64,000 nt of DNA, from the NCBI RefSeq assembly GCF_021228795.1, contig NZ_CP089309.1, positions 4,337,501 through 4,401,500 of the forward strand, given 5' to 3'. Below, piece after piece: positions 40,030 through 49,531 of the stretch. Position 1 is the stretch's first letter; every line of letters starts with the position of its first letter. Made by a program: the position numbers and the translations under genes. Source of the stretch: Thiocapsa bogorovii (GTDB lineage: Bacteria; Pseudomonadota; Gammaproteobacteria; Chromatiales; Chromatiaceae). Under the pieces are notes generated by a model. It worked only from the letters and a program-made list of their open reading frames with translations. It ran no database searches and had not been told where the DNA came from.

Positions 40030-42266
40030 CGTTTTTCATCCTGTTCTCGGCCCTCGGGCACGGACCTGGTCCCCTGCCGGATCGGCAGGCGGATCCGAAT
40101 CATCGCGCCTTGACCGGTATTCTCGACCTTGATGATACCGCGGTGTTCCTCGACGATCTTCTTCACGATGGCCAAACCCAGACCGGTTCCTTTGGCCTTC
40201 GTGGTCACATAGGGCTCGAACAGACGCTCGAAGAGATGCTCCTCGAATCCCGGCCCGTTGTCGGCGACCTCGAGCTCGACGAGCGATAAGCCATTCTCGC
40301 GTGCGACGCGCGTCGACACCGCGATGCGCGCGTCGGGACGCCCGTCCATCGCCTCCTGCGCGTTCTTGATCAGATTATGAACCACTTGACGCAAGCGTAA
40401 CGGATCGCCGCGCACCTGCACCCCCGGCGCACCGAGATCCACCTCGAGGGCGCTCGTGCCGGCGCTGCGATACAGGTCCAGCACCTCTTGGGCGAGTCGG
40501 TCGAGCTCCAAGGGCTCGGCGTGGATGTGCGGCGTGCGGGCGTAGTCGGAGAAATCGTTGACCATCGCCTTCATGGCCTCGACCTGTTGAACGATGGTCC
40601 GGGTCGAGCGATCGATGATCTTCGCGTCCGCCTCGTCGGCCTTGGCGAGCAGCTTATGCCGCAGACGCTCCGCGGAGAGCTGAATCGGCGTCAATGGGTT
40701 CTTGATCTCGTGGGCCAGGCGTCGGGCCACCTCGCCCCAGGCCGCATTGCGCTGCGCGGTGATCAACGAGCTGATGTCGTCGAAGACCACGACGTGACCC
40801 CGCTGCTCGCTGTCCGGAAGCGGTAACGGGCTGCCCCGGCACATCAGGGTCTGACGGTTCTCGCCGCGATCGAGCTCGATCTCGGCACGCCAGTCCTCGC
40901 CCGCGAGGATATGGCTGCGCACCGTCTCGGTCCAGGGTGTGAGCCAGGGCAGCTCGCGCTCCACGCGCGCGAGCTCCGGCGGCTCGTCTTCGGCAAAGGC
41001 AAGGGAGAGGATCTGACGCGCCGCCGGGTTGGCGGTCCTTAAACGTTGGTCGGCATCGAAGGCGATGACGCCGGAAGACAGACGCCCCAGGACCGTTTCG
41101 AGATAGTTGCGCTGGGTCTCGACGGCTTGCTGGCTGCGGTTTGCGGCATCCCGTGCCCGGGCGATGCGCCGCGTCATTGCGTTGAACGAGGCGACCAGAA
41201 AGGCGAGCTCGTCGTCGTGTTTGGGCAGCGGGAGCTGTTGCTCGTAGTCGCCCTCGGCGATCGCGCGGGTGCCGCGCGCGATATCCGCAACCGGTGCGAC
41301 GAGGCGTCGTGCGATATGAAAGGCGGCGATCACCGCCGCCATGACGCCGAACAGGAGCACCAACGACAGGGTCAAAGAGAAGCTCAGCTTCAACGACTGG
41401 CGCAGATACGCCAGCTCGGTGTAGCGATTGTAGGCGTTTTCCAACCGCTCCGAGAGCTCGGTGATGCGTGCCGAGGTCGGGAAGATCGCCTGCATCTTCA
41501 TGTCTCGCCCACGCGGATCCTGCACCAACACCCGCACGATCAACTCGCCGCCGAGATCACTTTCCAGGCCGACATAGTTGTTGCCGGCGCGCACGCTCTG
41601 CTGGATCTCGCGCTCCGCCTGATTCGGAACCAACTGGGTCGGATCCTCGTTGGCGTTGCCGAGCACTTGGCCGCCGGCGGTGTAGACGGTCAGCTCGATG
41701 GCGCCGGCCTGACGCCGCAGATTGTCCAGACTCAGTGCGATCGCGGTCGAGGAGCGATCCTCGATCCCGGCGATGAGCTGCTCGGTGTACCGGGCCAGGA
41801 CCCGCTGATTGAGATCGAGCGAGGCCTGATTCAAGACCAGCGCGTCCTGCATGGCTTGGCCGATCTCCACGTCGAACCAGCTGTCGATCCCGCGCAGCAG
41901 GAATCCGAGCGAGAAGTAGTAGACCACGCCGACCGGCAGCAGGGAGACAAGCACGAAGAGCACCAGGATCCGCCCGGTCAGGCGCGATCCGGCCGCTTGC
42001 TGCCGATAACGGCGGACCAGCTTGACGATGTTGACGATGACGAGAATGGCGAGCGCGCCCAGACCGGCCAACACCACCGAGAGCAGGGGCACGAAGGCAC
42101 GGCTCAGGGTCTCGGAGTTCTCGACCGCATCGCGCATCAGAACCAGGACGACGAAGAGCGCCAGGATCAATGCCGCGACCGGCAAGGCGCCGAGTCCGCG
42201 CAGGCGTGCTAAACCGCGTACAGAGCGAGATGCTGAATTTTCGAGCGAGTTCGACGTTTGATTCAT
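40026..42266 (-). CDS. ntrY: NtrY-type membrane histidine kinase
   Basis: 746 residues. Helices at about 28-45, 60-85 and 100-125, a periplasmic region (about 125-300), another helix near 305-330, HAMP (330-385), PAS (about 390-490), HisKA with RRLAHEIKNPLTPIQLSAERL (His519) and HATPase_c (N-box NLIKNAQEAMDG, G-boxes DNGPGFE, GTGLGLAIVK). It phosphorylates NtrX. The first 20 or so codons (MNQTSNSLENSASRSVRGLA) lie within repeat copy 11, so the N-terminus was supplied by the element. This tail precedes the first helix and is probably dispensable. Confidence 0.95.
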   Translation of the reverse strand: MNQTSNSLENSASRSVRGLARLRGLGALPVAALILALFVVLVLMRDAVENSETLSRAFVPLLSVVLAGLGALAILVIVNIVKLVRRYRQQAAGSRLTGRILVLFVLVSLLPVGVVYYFSLGFLLRGIDSWFDVEIGQAMQDALVLNQASLDLNQRVLARYTEQLIAGIEDRSSTAIALSLDNLRRQAGAIELTVYTAGGQVLGNANEDPTQLVPNQAEREIQQSVRAGNNYVGLESDLGGELIVRVLVQDPRGRDMKMQAIFPTSARITELSERLENAYNRYTELAYLRQSLKLSFSLTLSLVLLFGVMAAVIAAFHIARRLVAPVADIARGTRAIAEGDYEQQLPLPKHDDELAFLVASFNAMTRRIARARDAANRSQQAVETQRNYLETVLGRLSSGVIAFDADQRLRTANPAARQILSLAFAEDEPPELARVERELPWLTPWTETVRSHILAGEDWRAEIELDRGENRQTLMCRGSPLPLPDSEQRGHVVVFDDISSLITAQRNAAWGEVARRLAHEIKNPLTPIQLSAERLRHKLLAKADEADAKIIDRSTRTIVQQVEAMKAMVNDFSDYARTPHIHAEPLELDRLAQEVLDLYRSAGTSALEVDLGAPGVQVRGDPLRLRQVVHNLIKNAQEAMDGRPDARIAVSTRVARENGLSLVELEVADNGPGFEEHLFERLFEPYVTTKAKGTGLGLAIVKKIVEEHRGIIKVENTGQGAMIRIRLPIRQGTRSVPEGREQDEKR

Positions 42267-42295
42267 GCACAGCCCTTGGCGGGGACGCGGTTTAA
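42209..42295. repeat. 87-bp TTAA-ended element, copy 11, inside ntrY 5' end
   Basis: Arms CTAAACCGCGT and ACGCGGTTTAA; exactly 87 bp. It overlaps the ntrY start codon (42264-42266) and the first 20 codons. It is paired with copy 12 across the AT-rich 42296-42316. Confidence 0.85.
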
Positions 42296-42316
42296 AATAA
42301 TATATTTTTTAATAGT

Positions 42317-42403
42317 TTAAACCGCGCCGGCTCCAGCGCTTGTCAAATCGGCCGGGGCCGATCCCATCCAAAAACATCGCATACCGCGCCGGGCGCGGTT
42401 TAA
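42317..42403 (-). repeat. 87-bp TTAA-ended element, copy 12
   Basis: Reverse-complement GCC-type copy with GGCCGATCCCATCC, exactly 87 bp. The arm GCGCGGTTTAA supplies the stop codon of the DUF4390 gene (42400-42402). Confidence 0.93.
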
Positions 42404-42990
42404 GGCGTTAAAGGCCACTTGCTCCACCCGCTGGAGAGTTTCCAGGACGGTTTCAGGTAGGCCATCGGACGCAGCGGAAGCGGCAGCTCTTCGATGTCGA
42501 GCGAGGTCCGGATGTGGACCTCGTAGTCCGTGTCGGCGTCGAGACTCGATGCGCCGATCAAGGATAGATCGGTGATCTCGCCGAGCGCGCGAATGGCGGC
42601 ATCGCGGCTGACGAAGCTGCGGCCCTCGTTGCCGGGAAGCCGGTAGACCTCGTAGCGCTCCGAGAGCGGCTTGTAGCGAATGGCGTAGCGCAGCTGCATA
42701 TCCACGCGGCTGTCCTCCCAAAGCCAGGCCCCGACACGACGGACCTGAATCTGCACCAGGATGGTCAGCGGCACGCCGTTCTCGAGCGCCTCGAGCGCCT
42801 CGGGGCTGAACCGGTAGTCCAGCATGGCATTCATGAAGTAGGTGTCGTCGACGAGTCGCGTCTCGACCTGCTCGACCCGCAGCCCGTCCTTGGCTGCGCC
42901 CGCTGCGACGCTGACCAGCAAGAGCACGGGTGCGAGCATCAGTGCCGCCAGCAGAAACCGCCGTGGAGGGTGTGCGGGCCGCCGAGTCAT
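42400..42990 (-). CDS. DUF4390 secreted protein
   Basis: 196 residues, with an N-terminal signal or anchor (about 10-32, ending AAGAAK). The mature region follows the DUF4390 pattern: VRRVGAWLWEDSRVDMQLRYAIRYKPLSERY and LPLRPMAYLKPSWKLSSGWSKW near the end. Function unknown, but the gene is regularly found between rsmB and ntrY. Its ATG overlaps the rsmB stop as ATGA. The stop is provided by repeat copy 12. Confidence 0.92.
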   Translation of the reverse strand: MTRRPAHPPRRFLLAALMLAPVLLLVSVAAGAAKDGLRVEQVETRLVDDTYFMNAMLDYRFSPEALEALENGVPLTILVQIQVRRVGAWLWEDSRVDMQLRYAIRYKPLSERYEVYRLPGNEGRSFVSRDAAIRALGEITDLSLIGASSLDADTDYEVHIRTSLDIEELPLPLRPMAYLKPSWKLSSGWSKWPLTP

Positions 42991-44342
42991 GACGCGGGAC
43001 GTTCGATCAGCGCGAAATAAAAGCCGTCGTTCGCCCCTTCCCGAGGAAGCAGTTGGATGCCGTGAGAGAGCGCGCGGCCCAGGGTCGTCGCGATCGGACA
43101 CTCTCGCGCATCCGGATGACGTTCCAGAAAGGCGCCGATGCGGTGCTGGTTCTCGTCCGCGATCAAGGAGCAGGTTGCATACAGCAGCCGCCCGCGCGGT
43201 GCGAGCAATGGCCAGGCAGCGTCGAGGATCCGATCCTGCAAGGCGCACAGTGCCGGGATGTCGGCGTCGCGTCGCAGCCATTTGATATCGGGATGGCGAC
43301 GGATCACGCCGGTGGCCGAGCAGGGCACGTCGAGCAGGATGCGATCGAAGGGCTTGGCGGTCCAGCTGCCTCTTGGCTCGGCCGCGTCCCCGAGTGCGAC
43401 CTCGGCGCTCAGGCCCAGTCGCGCGAGTGTGTCGCGGATCGATTTGAGCCGCGCCGGCGCATTGTCGATGGCCAGCAGATCGAGCCGGTTCTCGGCGCGT
43501 TCCAGGATGCCGGCGGTCTTTCCGCCGGGCGCGGCGCAGGCGTCTAGGACACGCTGGCCGGGGCGCGCATCCAGTAGATCGGCCGCCAGCTGAGCGCCCC
43601 CGTCCTGCACCGAGACCAGCCCGGCCTCGAAGCCGGGCAGTTCATGGGTCGGGCGCGGCTGATCGAGCGTCAGGCCCATGTCGCAGTCGGGTATGGGCCG
43701 TGCGGTGATGCCGGCGGCGGCCAGCGTGCCGAGATAGGCGCGCCGATCGATCCGGGTGCGGTTCACGCGCAGGCTCATGGGCGCGCGGGCGTTGCTGGTC
43801 CGCACGATCTGCTCCCAATCCTCCGGCCAGTTCTCGCGCAGGCGGTCGAGCAGCCATTCGGGAAAGAGCCAGCGCACGGCAGGTTCTCGATCGACCTCGG
43901 CCATCAGTGTTTCGCGCTCGCGCAGAAACCGACGCAGCAGTGCGTTCACCAAGGCTGCCTTGTCGGGCTTGCCGATGAGGCGACTGGCCTCGACCGTTGC
44001 GGCGACCGCCGCGTGGTCGGGCGTGTCCATCGCGATGAGCTGATACAGGCCGATCAGGATCAGTGATTCGAGATCCTTGTCCGCGGGTTTGACGGGGTGA
44101 TTGAGCAAGCGCGCGACCAGTGCCTCCAGGCGCGGCAGGGTGCGCAGCGAGCCGTAGACCATCTCTTGTGTGAGTGCGCGTTCGGCGGGCGCCTGTGACG
44201 CCAAGCGCCTGTGCTCGAGCACGCGCGTGAGCGACTGGCCGCGGCCGCGCACGCCGAAGAGTGCCAGTGCGGCAGCCGCGCGGGATTCGGCGCCGACGGG
44301 ATGTCTTGCCGGGCCGGGGGCCTGCGGCCGGCGCTCAGCCAA
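42987..44342 (-). CDS. rsmB: 16S rRNA m5C967 methyltransferase RsmB
   Basis: 451 residues. An N-terminal NusB-like domain (about 20-160) precedes the methyltransferase domain: SAM motif [35 protein letters not shown] with the first catalytic Cys, and LLYATCSLI with the second (the TC of motif VI). It methylates C967 of 16S rRNA using S-adenosylmethionine. The start is TTG at 44342, overlapping the fmt end by 8 bp. Confidence 0.97.
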   Translation of the reverse strand: MAERRPQAPGPARHPVGAESRAAAALALFGVRGRGQSLTRVLEHRRLASQAPAERALTQEMVYGSLRTLPRLEALVARLLNHPVKPADKDLESLILIGLYQLIAMDTPDHAAVAATVEASRLIGKPDKAALVNALLRRFLRERETLMAEVDREPAVRWLFPEWLLDRLRENWPEDWEQIVRTSNARAPMSLRVNRTRIDRRAYLGTLAAAGITARPIPDCDMGLTLDQPRPTHELPGFEAGLVSVQDGGAQLAADLLDARPGQRVLDACAAPGGKTAGILERAENRLDLLAIDNAPARLKSIRDTLARLGLSAEVALGDAAEPRGSWTAKPFDRILLDVPCSATGVIRRHPDIKWLRRDADIPALCALQDRILDAAWPLLAPRGRLLYATCSLIADENQHRIGAFLERHPDARECPIATTLGRALSHGIQLLPREGANDGFYFALIERPAS

Positions 44343-45300
44343 GCCGAGCGCCGTCCATCGATCGGGCGTTGAGAAAATCCGCGGCCGCCATCGCCCGTTT
44401 GCCGGGCGGCTGGAGACGGACGATGCGCACGATCCCTTGGCCGGCGGCGACCTCTATACCCGATTTGCCCGCGCCGATCACGCTCCCGGGCGCGGCGTGC
44501 GTCGTCCGCTCGGCGTCGATCTCGGCCTCCCAGACCCGCAGGGTCTCGGTGTCGAGGCGCGTTTGGGCGACCGGCCAGGGGTTATAGGCGCGGATCATAC
44601 GACCGATGTTCTCGGCAGGCTGGTCCCAGTCGATGATGGCCTCGTCCTTCGTGAGTTTGTGTGCATAGGTCACCTGATCCTCGGCTTGCGGCTCGGGAAT
44701 CAGCGATCCGTCGGCGATGCCGGGCAAGGCATCGATCAGCGCACCGGCGCCCAGCACGGCGAGTCGGTCGTGCAGATCGGCGCCGGTGTCGAGTGGTCCG
44801 ATGGGTGTCGCGACGCGATGATAGACGGGGCCGGTATCCAGCCCGGCCTCCATCCGCATGATGCAGACGCCGGTCTCGGTGTCGCCGGCGAGCAACGCGC
44901 GCTGGATCGGCGCCGCACCGCGCCATCGCGGCAGCAGCGAGGCATGAACGTTCACGCAGCCCAGACGGGGGGCGTCCAGCACGGAGACCGGAAGAAGCAG
45001 TCCGTAGGCCACGACCACCATCAGGTCGGCCTCGAGGGCGGCCAGCCGCGCGACGGCGTCCGGATCCTTCTTGAGGCTCTCGGGCTGGATGACCGGCAGG
45101 CCGCGCGTCAGGGCAAGGGCTTTCACCGGGCTTGCCTGGAGCTGGCGGCCGCGCCCGGCCGGTCGGTCAGGCTGGGTGTAGACCGCGACGACCTGCAGCG
45201 GCGGCATCCCCGGTCGTTCGGCCGGTGCATCCAGGAGTGCGGCAAGGCTGGGAACGGCGAAGTCGGGCGTTCCGGCGAAGATGATCCTCAGGGTTCTCAT
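44335..45300 (-). CDS. fmt: Methionyl-tRNA formyltransferase
   Basis: 321 residues. Formylates initiator Met-tRNA using 10-formyltetrahydrofolate. The start [19 protein letters not shown] is the family N-terminus. Catalytic region [20 protein letters not shown] with the Asn-His-Ser/Asp arrangement, then [17 protein letters not shown]. It lies between def and rsmB; def is 142 bp upstream, the gap being filled by a repeat. Confidence 0.97.
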   Translation of the reverse strand: MRTLRIIFAGTPDFAVPSLAALLDAPAERPGMPPLQVVAVYTQPDRPAGRGRQLQASPVKALALTRGLPVIQPESLKKDPDAVARLAALEADLMVVVAYGLLLPVSVLDAPRLGCVNVHASLLPRWRGAAPIQRALLAGDTETGVCIMRMEAGLDTGPVYHRVATPIGPLDTGADLHDRLAVLGAGALIDALPGIADGSLIPEPQAEDQVTYAHKLTKDEAIIDWDQPAENIGRMIRAYNPWPVAQTRLDTETLRVWEAEIDAERTTHAAPGSVIGAGKSGIEVAAGQGIVRIVRLQPPGKRAMAAADFLNARSMDGARLG

Positions 45301-45349
45301 CGCGCCGGATCGCCGTTCGGACCCGCGGTTCTAGTCCAAACACCGCCCG

Positions 45350-45425
45350 GTAGGGTGGACGAGCGAGAGCGAAGTCCACCGAGCCCTGCGCCGGCGTCCG
45401 TGGACCGCGCTGCGCGTGTCCACCC
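45350..45425. repeat. GTAGGGTGGAC repeat, copy 2
   Basis: GTAGGGTGGACGAGCGAGAG...GTCCACC followed by GTGGACCGCGCTGCGCGTG..CCACCC. It lies between def and fmt and is the clearest copy of this family. Confidence 0.85.
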
Positions 45426-45442
45426 GGCCGATCCGATCGGCG

Positions 45443-45976
45443 TCACAATACACCCCGACGTTGCTCGGGCTCGCTCGCGGAATGGCGCTGCTCCTTTTCG
45501 AGCTTGCGGCGGATGCGCTGGCGTTTGAGCATCGAGATGTGATCGACAAAGAGCTTGCCGTCGAGATGATCGATCTCGTGCTGGATGCACACCGCGAGCA
45601 GGCCGTCGGCATCGAGCGTAAAGGGTTGGCCTTCGCGATCCAGCGCCTGGACGCGCACGCGCTCCGCGCGCTTCACCGTCTCGAAGAAGCCGGGGACGGA
45701 GAGACAGCCCTCGTCCATCTCCTCCTCGCCTTCGCGCGAGAGGATCTCGGGGTTGATGAGGCACAGTGGCGCGTCGTGGTTCTCCGAGACATCGATCACC
45801 ACGACCCGGCGCGGCACGTTGACCTGGATCGCGGCCAAGCCGATGCCGGGTGCGGCATACATCGTCTCGAGCATGTCGTCGACCAGCCGCACGATGTCGG
45901 CATCGACGCGCGCGACCGGAATTGCCTTGCGGCGGAGTCTGGGATCCGGGAAGGTCAGGATATCGAGCTTTGCCAT
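45443..45976 (-). CDS. def: Peptide deformylase
   Basis: 177 residues. Removes the formyl group from nascent proteins using a metal centre. The three motifs are GIGLAAIQV (44-52), EGCLSVPG (Cys91) and HEIDHLDG (132-140). The ATG gives [15 protein letters not shown], the standard start. It heads the def-fmt-rsmB-DUF4390-ntrYX-trkA run on the minus strand and is divergent from the LysM gene. Confidence 0.97.
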   Translation of the reverse strand: MAKLDILTFPDPRLRRKAIPVARVDADIVRLVDDMLETMYAAPGIGLAAIQVNVPRRVVVIDVSENHDAPLCLINPEILSREGEEEMDEGCLSVPGFFETVKRAERVRVQALDREGQPFTLDADGLLAVCIQHEIDHLDGKLFVDHISMLKRQRIRRKLEKEQRHSASEPEQRRGVL

Positions 45977-46201
45977 CGGGATGTCGTCTGAAAGATCGGT
46001 TCTCGGGGGTCTCGTCTCTCGGGCGATCTCGTCTCTTGCGTGATCGCATCTCTCGGGGATCCTGTCCCGCGAGCGACCCGCGGGCACGATGTCGGGTCGG
46101 GAGCCGAGTAGAAGGGGTCGGGTCGCATGCGCTAATATCGCGCCAATACTACACCCCGAAATGGGGCCGGGTGAATCCGTTTCGAGCATCCGGGAGGTCC
46201 G

Positions 46202-47422
46202 ATGCGTGTTTTGAGCCGTCGCTTCAGCTTCGCAGAGGTTGTTCTTTGCGCCTTGATCGGTCTGGTCGCCATGGCCTGGGCTTCGTCGGTGCGTGCGCTC
46301 GAGCTTGCCGAGGACGCACCCGAGGTCTACGAGGTGCGTCCCGGCGACACGCTCTGGTCGATCGCAGGGCGTTATCTGCGCGATCCCTGGCTCTGGCCCG
46401 AGATCTGGCAGGCCAACGACGATCCCGGCGATCCCGATCTCATCTACCCCGGAGAACGGCTGCGTCTCGTGCATGTCGACGGTCGGCCGCGGGTCGTGCG
46501 CGACACCGCCGCCCGGGCGAGCGGCGAGATGCGTGTCGTGCGTCTGAGTCCACGGGTGCGGGTCAGCGCGCTCGAGGCGCCGGTGCCCATGATTCCCGTC
46601 GCCTCGATCGAGCCCTTCCTGACTCAGCCCTGGGTCGCCGAGTCTGACGCGATCAAGCGCGCGCCCTATGTCGTGGGTTTCGCAGACGATCGCACCGTCG
46701 CCGCACCGCCGGACGACGTCTTCGTGCGGCGCATCGATACGACTGCGGTCAGCGCGTTCCAAATCCTGCGCCCCGGGGATGCGCTGCGCGACCCGGATAC
46801 CAACCGCATCCTCGGCTACGAGGCCACCTTCGTCGCCAACGCCGCACTCGAGCGCGTCGGGGATCCCGCGATCCTGCGGGTCACGCGATCCGAGCGCGAG
46901 GTCTCGATCGGCGATCGCGTCATCCCTGCCTCGCTCGAAGCGCCTCTCGAGAACTTCTTCCCGCGTCCTGCCCCGGCCGGGTTACGCGGTCGGATCCTCT
47001 CGGTGATGAACGGCGTCTCTCAGATCGGTCAGTACGACATCGTGACCCTCAACCGAGGGTCGCTCGACCGGCTTCAGCCCGGACACGTCCTGGAAGTCTT
47101 CCGCGGCGGGGAGGAGGTACGCGACAAGGTCCGCGACGGCGGCGTCAACTGGAATTGGAGGAGCGACGGACCCACGACCGGCGCCTTCTGGCTCGGCAAC
47201 GACTATTCGGTGAAGGGCTGGAGCGAGAGTCCGACGGGCTCGAGTGCGCCGATCCCATTGCACGCAGACATCGGTCGCGATCGCGCGACCTATATTCGCC
47301 CGATGCAGCGCGCCGGATTGATGATGGTCTTCCGAAGCTTCGATCGCGTGAGCTTCGCGCTCGTGCTCAATGCCGACAGAGCCATGGCTGTCGGCGACCT
47401 GGTCTCCCCGCCGGCACGATGA
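46202..47422 (+). CDS. LysM-domain envelope protein
   Basis: 406 residues with a signal peptide (about 10-33, ending VRALE). One LysM motif follows (about 41-92: [20 protein letters not shown]...[10 protein letters not shown]), which binds peptidoglycan. The rest is beta-rich and includes [16 protein letters not shown] and a terminal [14 protein letters not shown]. It belongs to the LysM proteins found upstream of dprA in gammaproteobacteria; the precise role is unknown. Confidence 0.93.
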   Translation: MRVLSRRFSFAEVVLCALIGLVAMAWASSVRALELAEDAPEVYEVRPGDTLWSIAGRYLRDPWLWPEIWQANDDPGDPDLIYPGERLRLVHVDGRPRVVRDTAARASGEMRVVRLSPRVRVSALEAPVPMIPVASIEPFLTQPWVAESDAIKRAPYVVGFADDRTVAAPPDDVFVRRIDTTAVSAFQILRPGDALRDPDTNRILGYEATFVANAALERVGDPAILRVTRSEREVSIGDRVIPASLEAPLENFFPRPAPAGLRGRILSVMNGVSQIGQYDIVTLNRGSLDRLQPGHVLEVFRGGEEVRDKVRDGGVNWNWRSDGPTTGAFWLGNDYSVKGWSESPTGSSAPIPLHADIGRDRATYIRPMQRAGLMMVFRSFDRVSFALVLNADRAMAVGDLVSPPAR

Positions 47423-47452
47423 CGGGCTTGGACGCCTCTTGAGCCTCCCCAC

Positions 47453-48595
47453 TTGAGCCTCACCACGGACTCCATCAGGGACTGGATCGTCCTTATCTCC
47501 GCTCCGGGCATCGGATCACGCACCGCGGCCCGATTGCTCGAGCGCTACGGTTCGCCGAGGGCGGTCGCGGAGGCCTCGCGACACGATCTCGCCGCAGCCG
47601 GGATCTCGTCCGAGGCGATCGCCGCGCTCAAACAGCCCGACGGCGCGGCGCTCGAGCGTATCCTCGCCTGGGCCGACCAGCCCGATGCCTGCGTGCTGAC
47701 GCGTGCCGATGCCCGCTACCCCCCGTTGCTCGCCGAAATCCCGGATGCCCCGCTGCTGCTCTACGTCCGCGGCGACCCCGAGCTGCTCGCCGAACCGCAG
47801 CTCGCGGTGGTCGGCAGCCGCAATCCAACCCCGTCGGGTCTCGAGATCACGCGCGATTTCGCCCGGCGGCTCGCCGCCGACGGCCTGCTGATCACCAGCG
47901 GCTTGGCGCTCGGTGTCGACGGCGCTGCGCACGCGGGCGCGCTCGAGGCGGGGCGGACCATCGCCGTTCTCGGCACGGGGCCGGACCTGGTCTACCCCGC
48001 GACCCATCGGGAGCTGGCGCGGCGTGTCGCCGAGCGCGGTGCGCTGGTCACCGAGTTTCCGCCCGGTCAGGGACCTTCGGCACGGAACTTTCCGCGGCGC
48101 AACCGGATCATCAGCGGGCTTTCCGTCGGCGTCCTGGTCACCGAGGCGGCGCTCAAAAGCGGCTCCCTGATCACCGCTCGCTTCGCGCTCGAGCAAGGCC
48201 GCGACGTGTTCGCGGTGCCGGGCTCCATCCGCAATCCGCTGTCGCGCGGCAGCCACGCCCTGATTCGAGACGGTGCCAAGCTGGTCGAAGATCCCGCCGA
48301 GATCCTCCTCGAGCTGGCCCCGATGCTGCGCAATCTGCTCTCGGCCTGCTCCGGCGAGACGTCCGCGGCGAACGACGAGGCCTGCGCCGCGGCAGGGCGA
48401 GGCGGGAGCGCGGCACTCGGCGCCGACTACCGCGCCTTGCTCGATGCGATGGGGTTCGATCCGGTGTCGCCCGACGAGCTCATCGCCAGCAGCGGCCGCT
48501 CGGCTCGGGAGGTCTCGTCCATGTTGTTGGTCCTGGAGCTGGAGGGTCATGTATCATCGGCCCCTGGAGGCCGCTTTTGCCGGCTCGGTTCTTGA
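47453..48595 (+). CDS. dprA: DNA-processing protein DprA
   Basis: 380 residues. Loads RecA on incoming single-stranded DNA during natural transformation. An N-terminal SAM-like helical domain (about 1-75) comes before the Rossmann domain with VVGSRNPTPSG and SGLALGVDGAAHAGAL, and FPRRNRIISGLS. A winged-helix domain ends the protein. Start is a TTG (TTGAGCCTC), 30 bp after the LysM gene. Presence is typical even in bacteria not known to be competent. Confidence 0.95.
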   Translation: MSLTTDSIRDWIVLISAPGIGSRTAARLLERYGSPRAVAEASRHDLAAAGISSEAIAALKQPDGAALERILAWADQPDACVLTRADARYPPLLAEIPDAPLLLYVRGDPELLAEPQLAVVGSRNPTPSGLEITRDFARRLAADGLLITSGLALGVDGAAHAGALEAGRTIAVLGTGPDLVYPATHRELARRVAERGALVTEFPPGQGPSARNFPRRNRIISGLSVGVLVTEAALKSGSLITARFALEQGRDVFAVPGSIRNPLSRGSHALIRDGAKLVEDPAEILLELAPMLRNLLSACSGETSAANDEACAAAGRGGSAALGADYRALLDAMGFDPVSPDELIASSGRSAREVSSMLLVLELEGHVSSAPGGRFCRLGS

Positions 48596-48658
48596 GCGGA
48601 AACGTCCGGGTTGTCCACAAGGGAACGCCTGAATGGACTACCGGTGCAGTTCGCTCCC

Positions 48659-48676
48659 GTCAGCCTTCGGGCTGAC
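48659..48676. repeat. REP-like hairpin
   Basis: GTCAGCCTTCGGGCTGAC, an 8 bp stem with a short loop, followed by GCCGCCCACG. It lies between dprA and smg. Confidence 0.55.
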
Positions 48677-48696
48677 GCCGCCCACGAGGTTGGCTG

Positions 48697-49173
48697 ATGT
48701 ACGAAAACATGGTCGATGTGCTGATCTATCTCTACGAGAACTACATGGACGGCGAGGGTCAGCCCCCGGCCGACCAAGGTGCTCTGGAGGATGAGCTCGC
48801 TCAGGCCGGCTTCACCCCGACGGAGATCGAAAAGGCACTGCTGTGGCTCGACGAGCTGGCGGCCGGCGTCGATGTCCCGCAGTATCACGACCACACCCTC
48901 GGCTCCATCCGCATCTACAACGCGGCAGAGTCGAGCAAGCTGGACGTGGAGGCGCGCGGTCTGCTGCTGTTTCTGGAGCAGAACGGGATTCTGGACCCCG
49001 TCAGCCGCGAGCTGGTCATCGACCGCTTGGTCGCGATCGATCAAGCAACGGTGGGCCTCGACGAGGTCAAATGGGTCGTCTTATTGGTCTTGATGAATCG
49101 TCCCGGTCGCGAGGATGCCTTCTCCCAGATGGAGGATCTCGTCTACAACGACGAGCCGGTTTACCTCCATTGA
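48697..49173 (+). CDS. smg: Smg family protein (DUF494)
   Basis: 158 residues: MYENMVDVLIYLYENYMDGE is the Smg start, then EKALLWLDELA and DEVKWVVLLVLMNRPG. Function unknown; it is regularly found between dprA and topA. GAGG precedes the ATG. The TGA stop (49171-49173) lies in the left arm of repeat copy 13. Confidence 0.95.
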   Translation: MYENMVDVLIYLYENYMDGEGQPPADQGALEDELAQAGFTPTEIEKALLWLDELAAGVDVPQYHDHTLGSIRIYNAAESSKLDVEARGLLLFLEQNGILDPVSRELVIDRLVAIDQATVGLDEVKWVVLLVLMNRPGREDAFSQMEDLVYNDEPVYLH

Positions 49174-49256
49174 ACCGCGTCCGGGATGACCTGGTCCGTC
49201 GTCGAATCGGCGCGGCGTCTCACGCTCCAGCGGGCGTTGGCGTCGACGCGGTTCAA
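49170..49256. repeat. 87-bp TTAA-ended element, copy 13
   Basis: Arms TTGAACCGCGTC and GACGCGGTTCAA: an A-to-G change matched by T-to-C. Exactly 87 bp. It contains the smg stop. The linker-like 49257-49274 leads into another repeat, not a partner copy. Confidence 0.93.
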
Positions 49257-49283
49257 CGTGTGATAAGACGATAATTTGAGCCT

Positions 49284-49359
49284 GTAGGGTGGACGAGCGA
49301 GAGCGAAGTCCACCCTCTGTGTCGGCACTGGTGGACTGCGCTGCGCTTGTCTATCCTAC
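49284..49359. repeat. GTAGGGTGGAC repeat, copy 3
   Basis: GTAGGGTGGACGAGCGAGAG...GTCCACCC paired with GTGGACTGCGCTGCGCTTG..TATCCTAC. It sits in the 358-bp gap between smg and topA. Confidence 0.8.
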
Positions 49360-49531
49360 AACGCTTGTCCACCTCACGGCTCCTCCGTCGACAGGGCTGA
49401 GTTGACGCGCAATTCTCTCGGTCGGACTCTTTCGCCGGCGATCATCGCTTCGACTCCCCTTGACGCGCCGAGGCGAACCGGGTTTACCCTAGAGGCCCCG
49501 ATTCGTTCGCTTCCGTTCGCTCGCATCCATC

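Noticed and set aside
41046-42212. 388-codon plus-strand frame opposite ntrY
   Set aside because: Antisense shadow of a clear histidine kinase gene; composition biased and no homology recognised.
46000-46060. Degenerate direct repeats (CTCGTCTCTCGGGCGAT type) upstream of the LysM gene
   Set aside because: Only three imperfect units of about 17 bp; could be chance in GC-rich DNA and no regulator is indicated.
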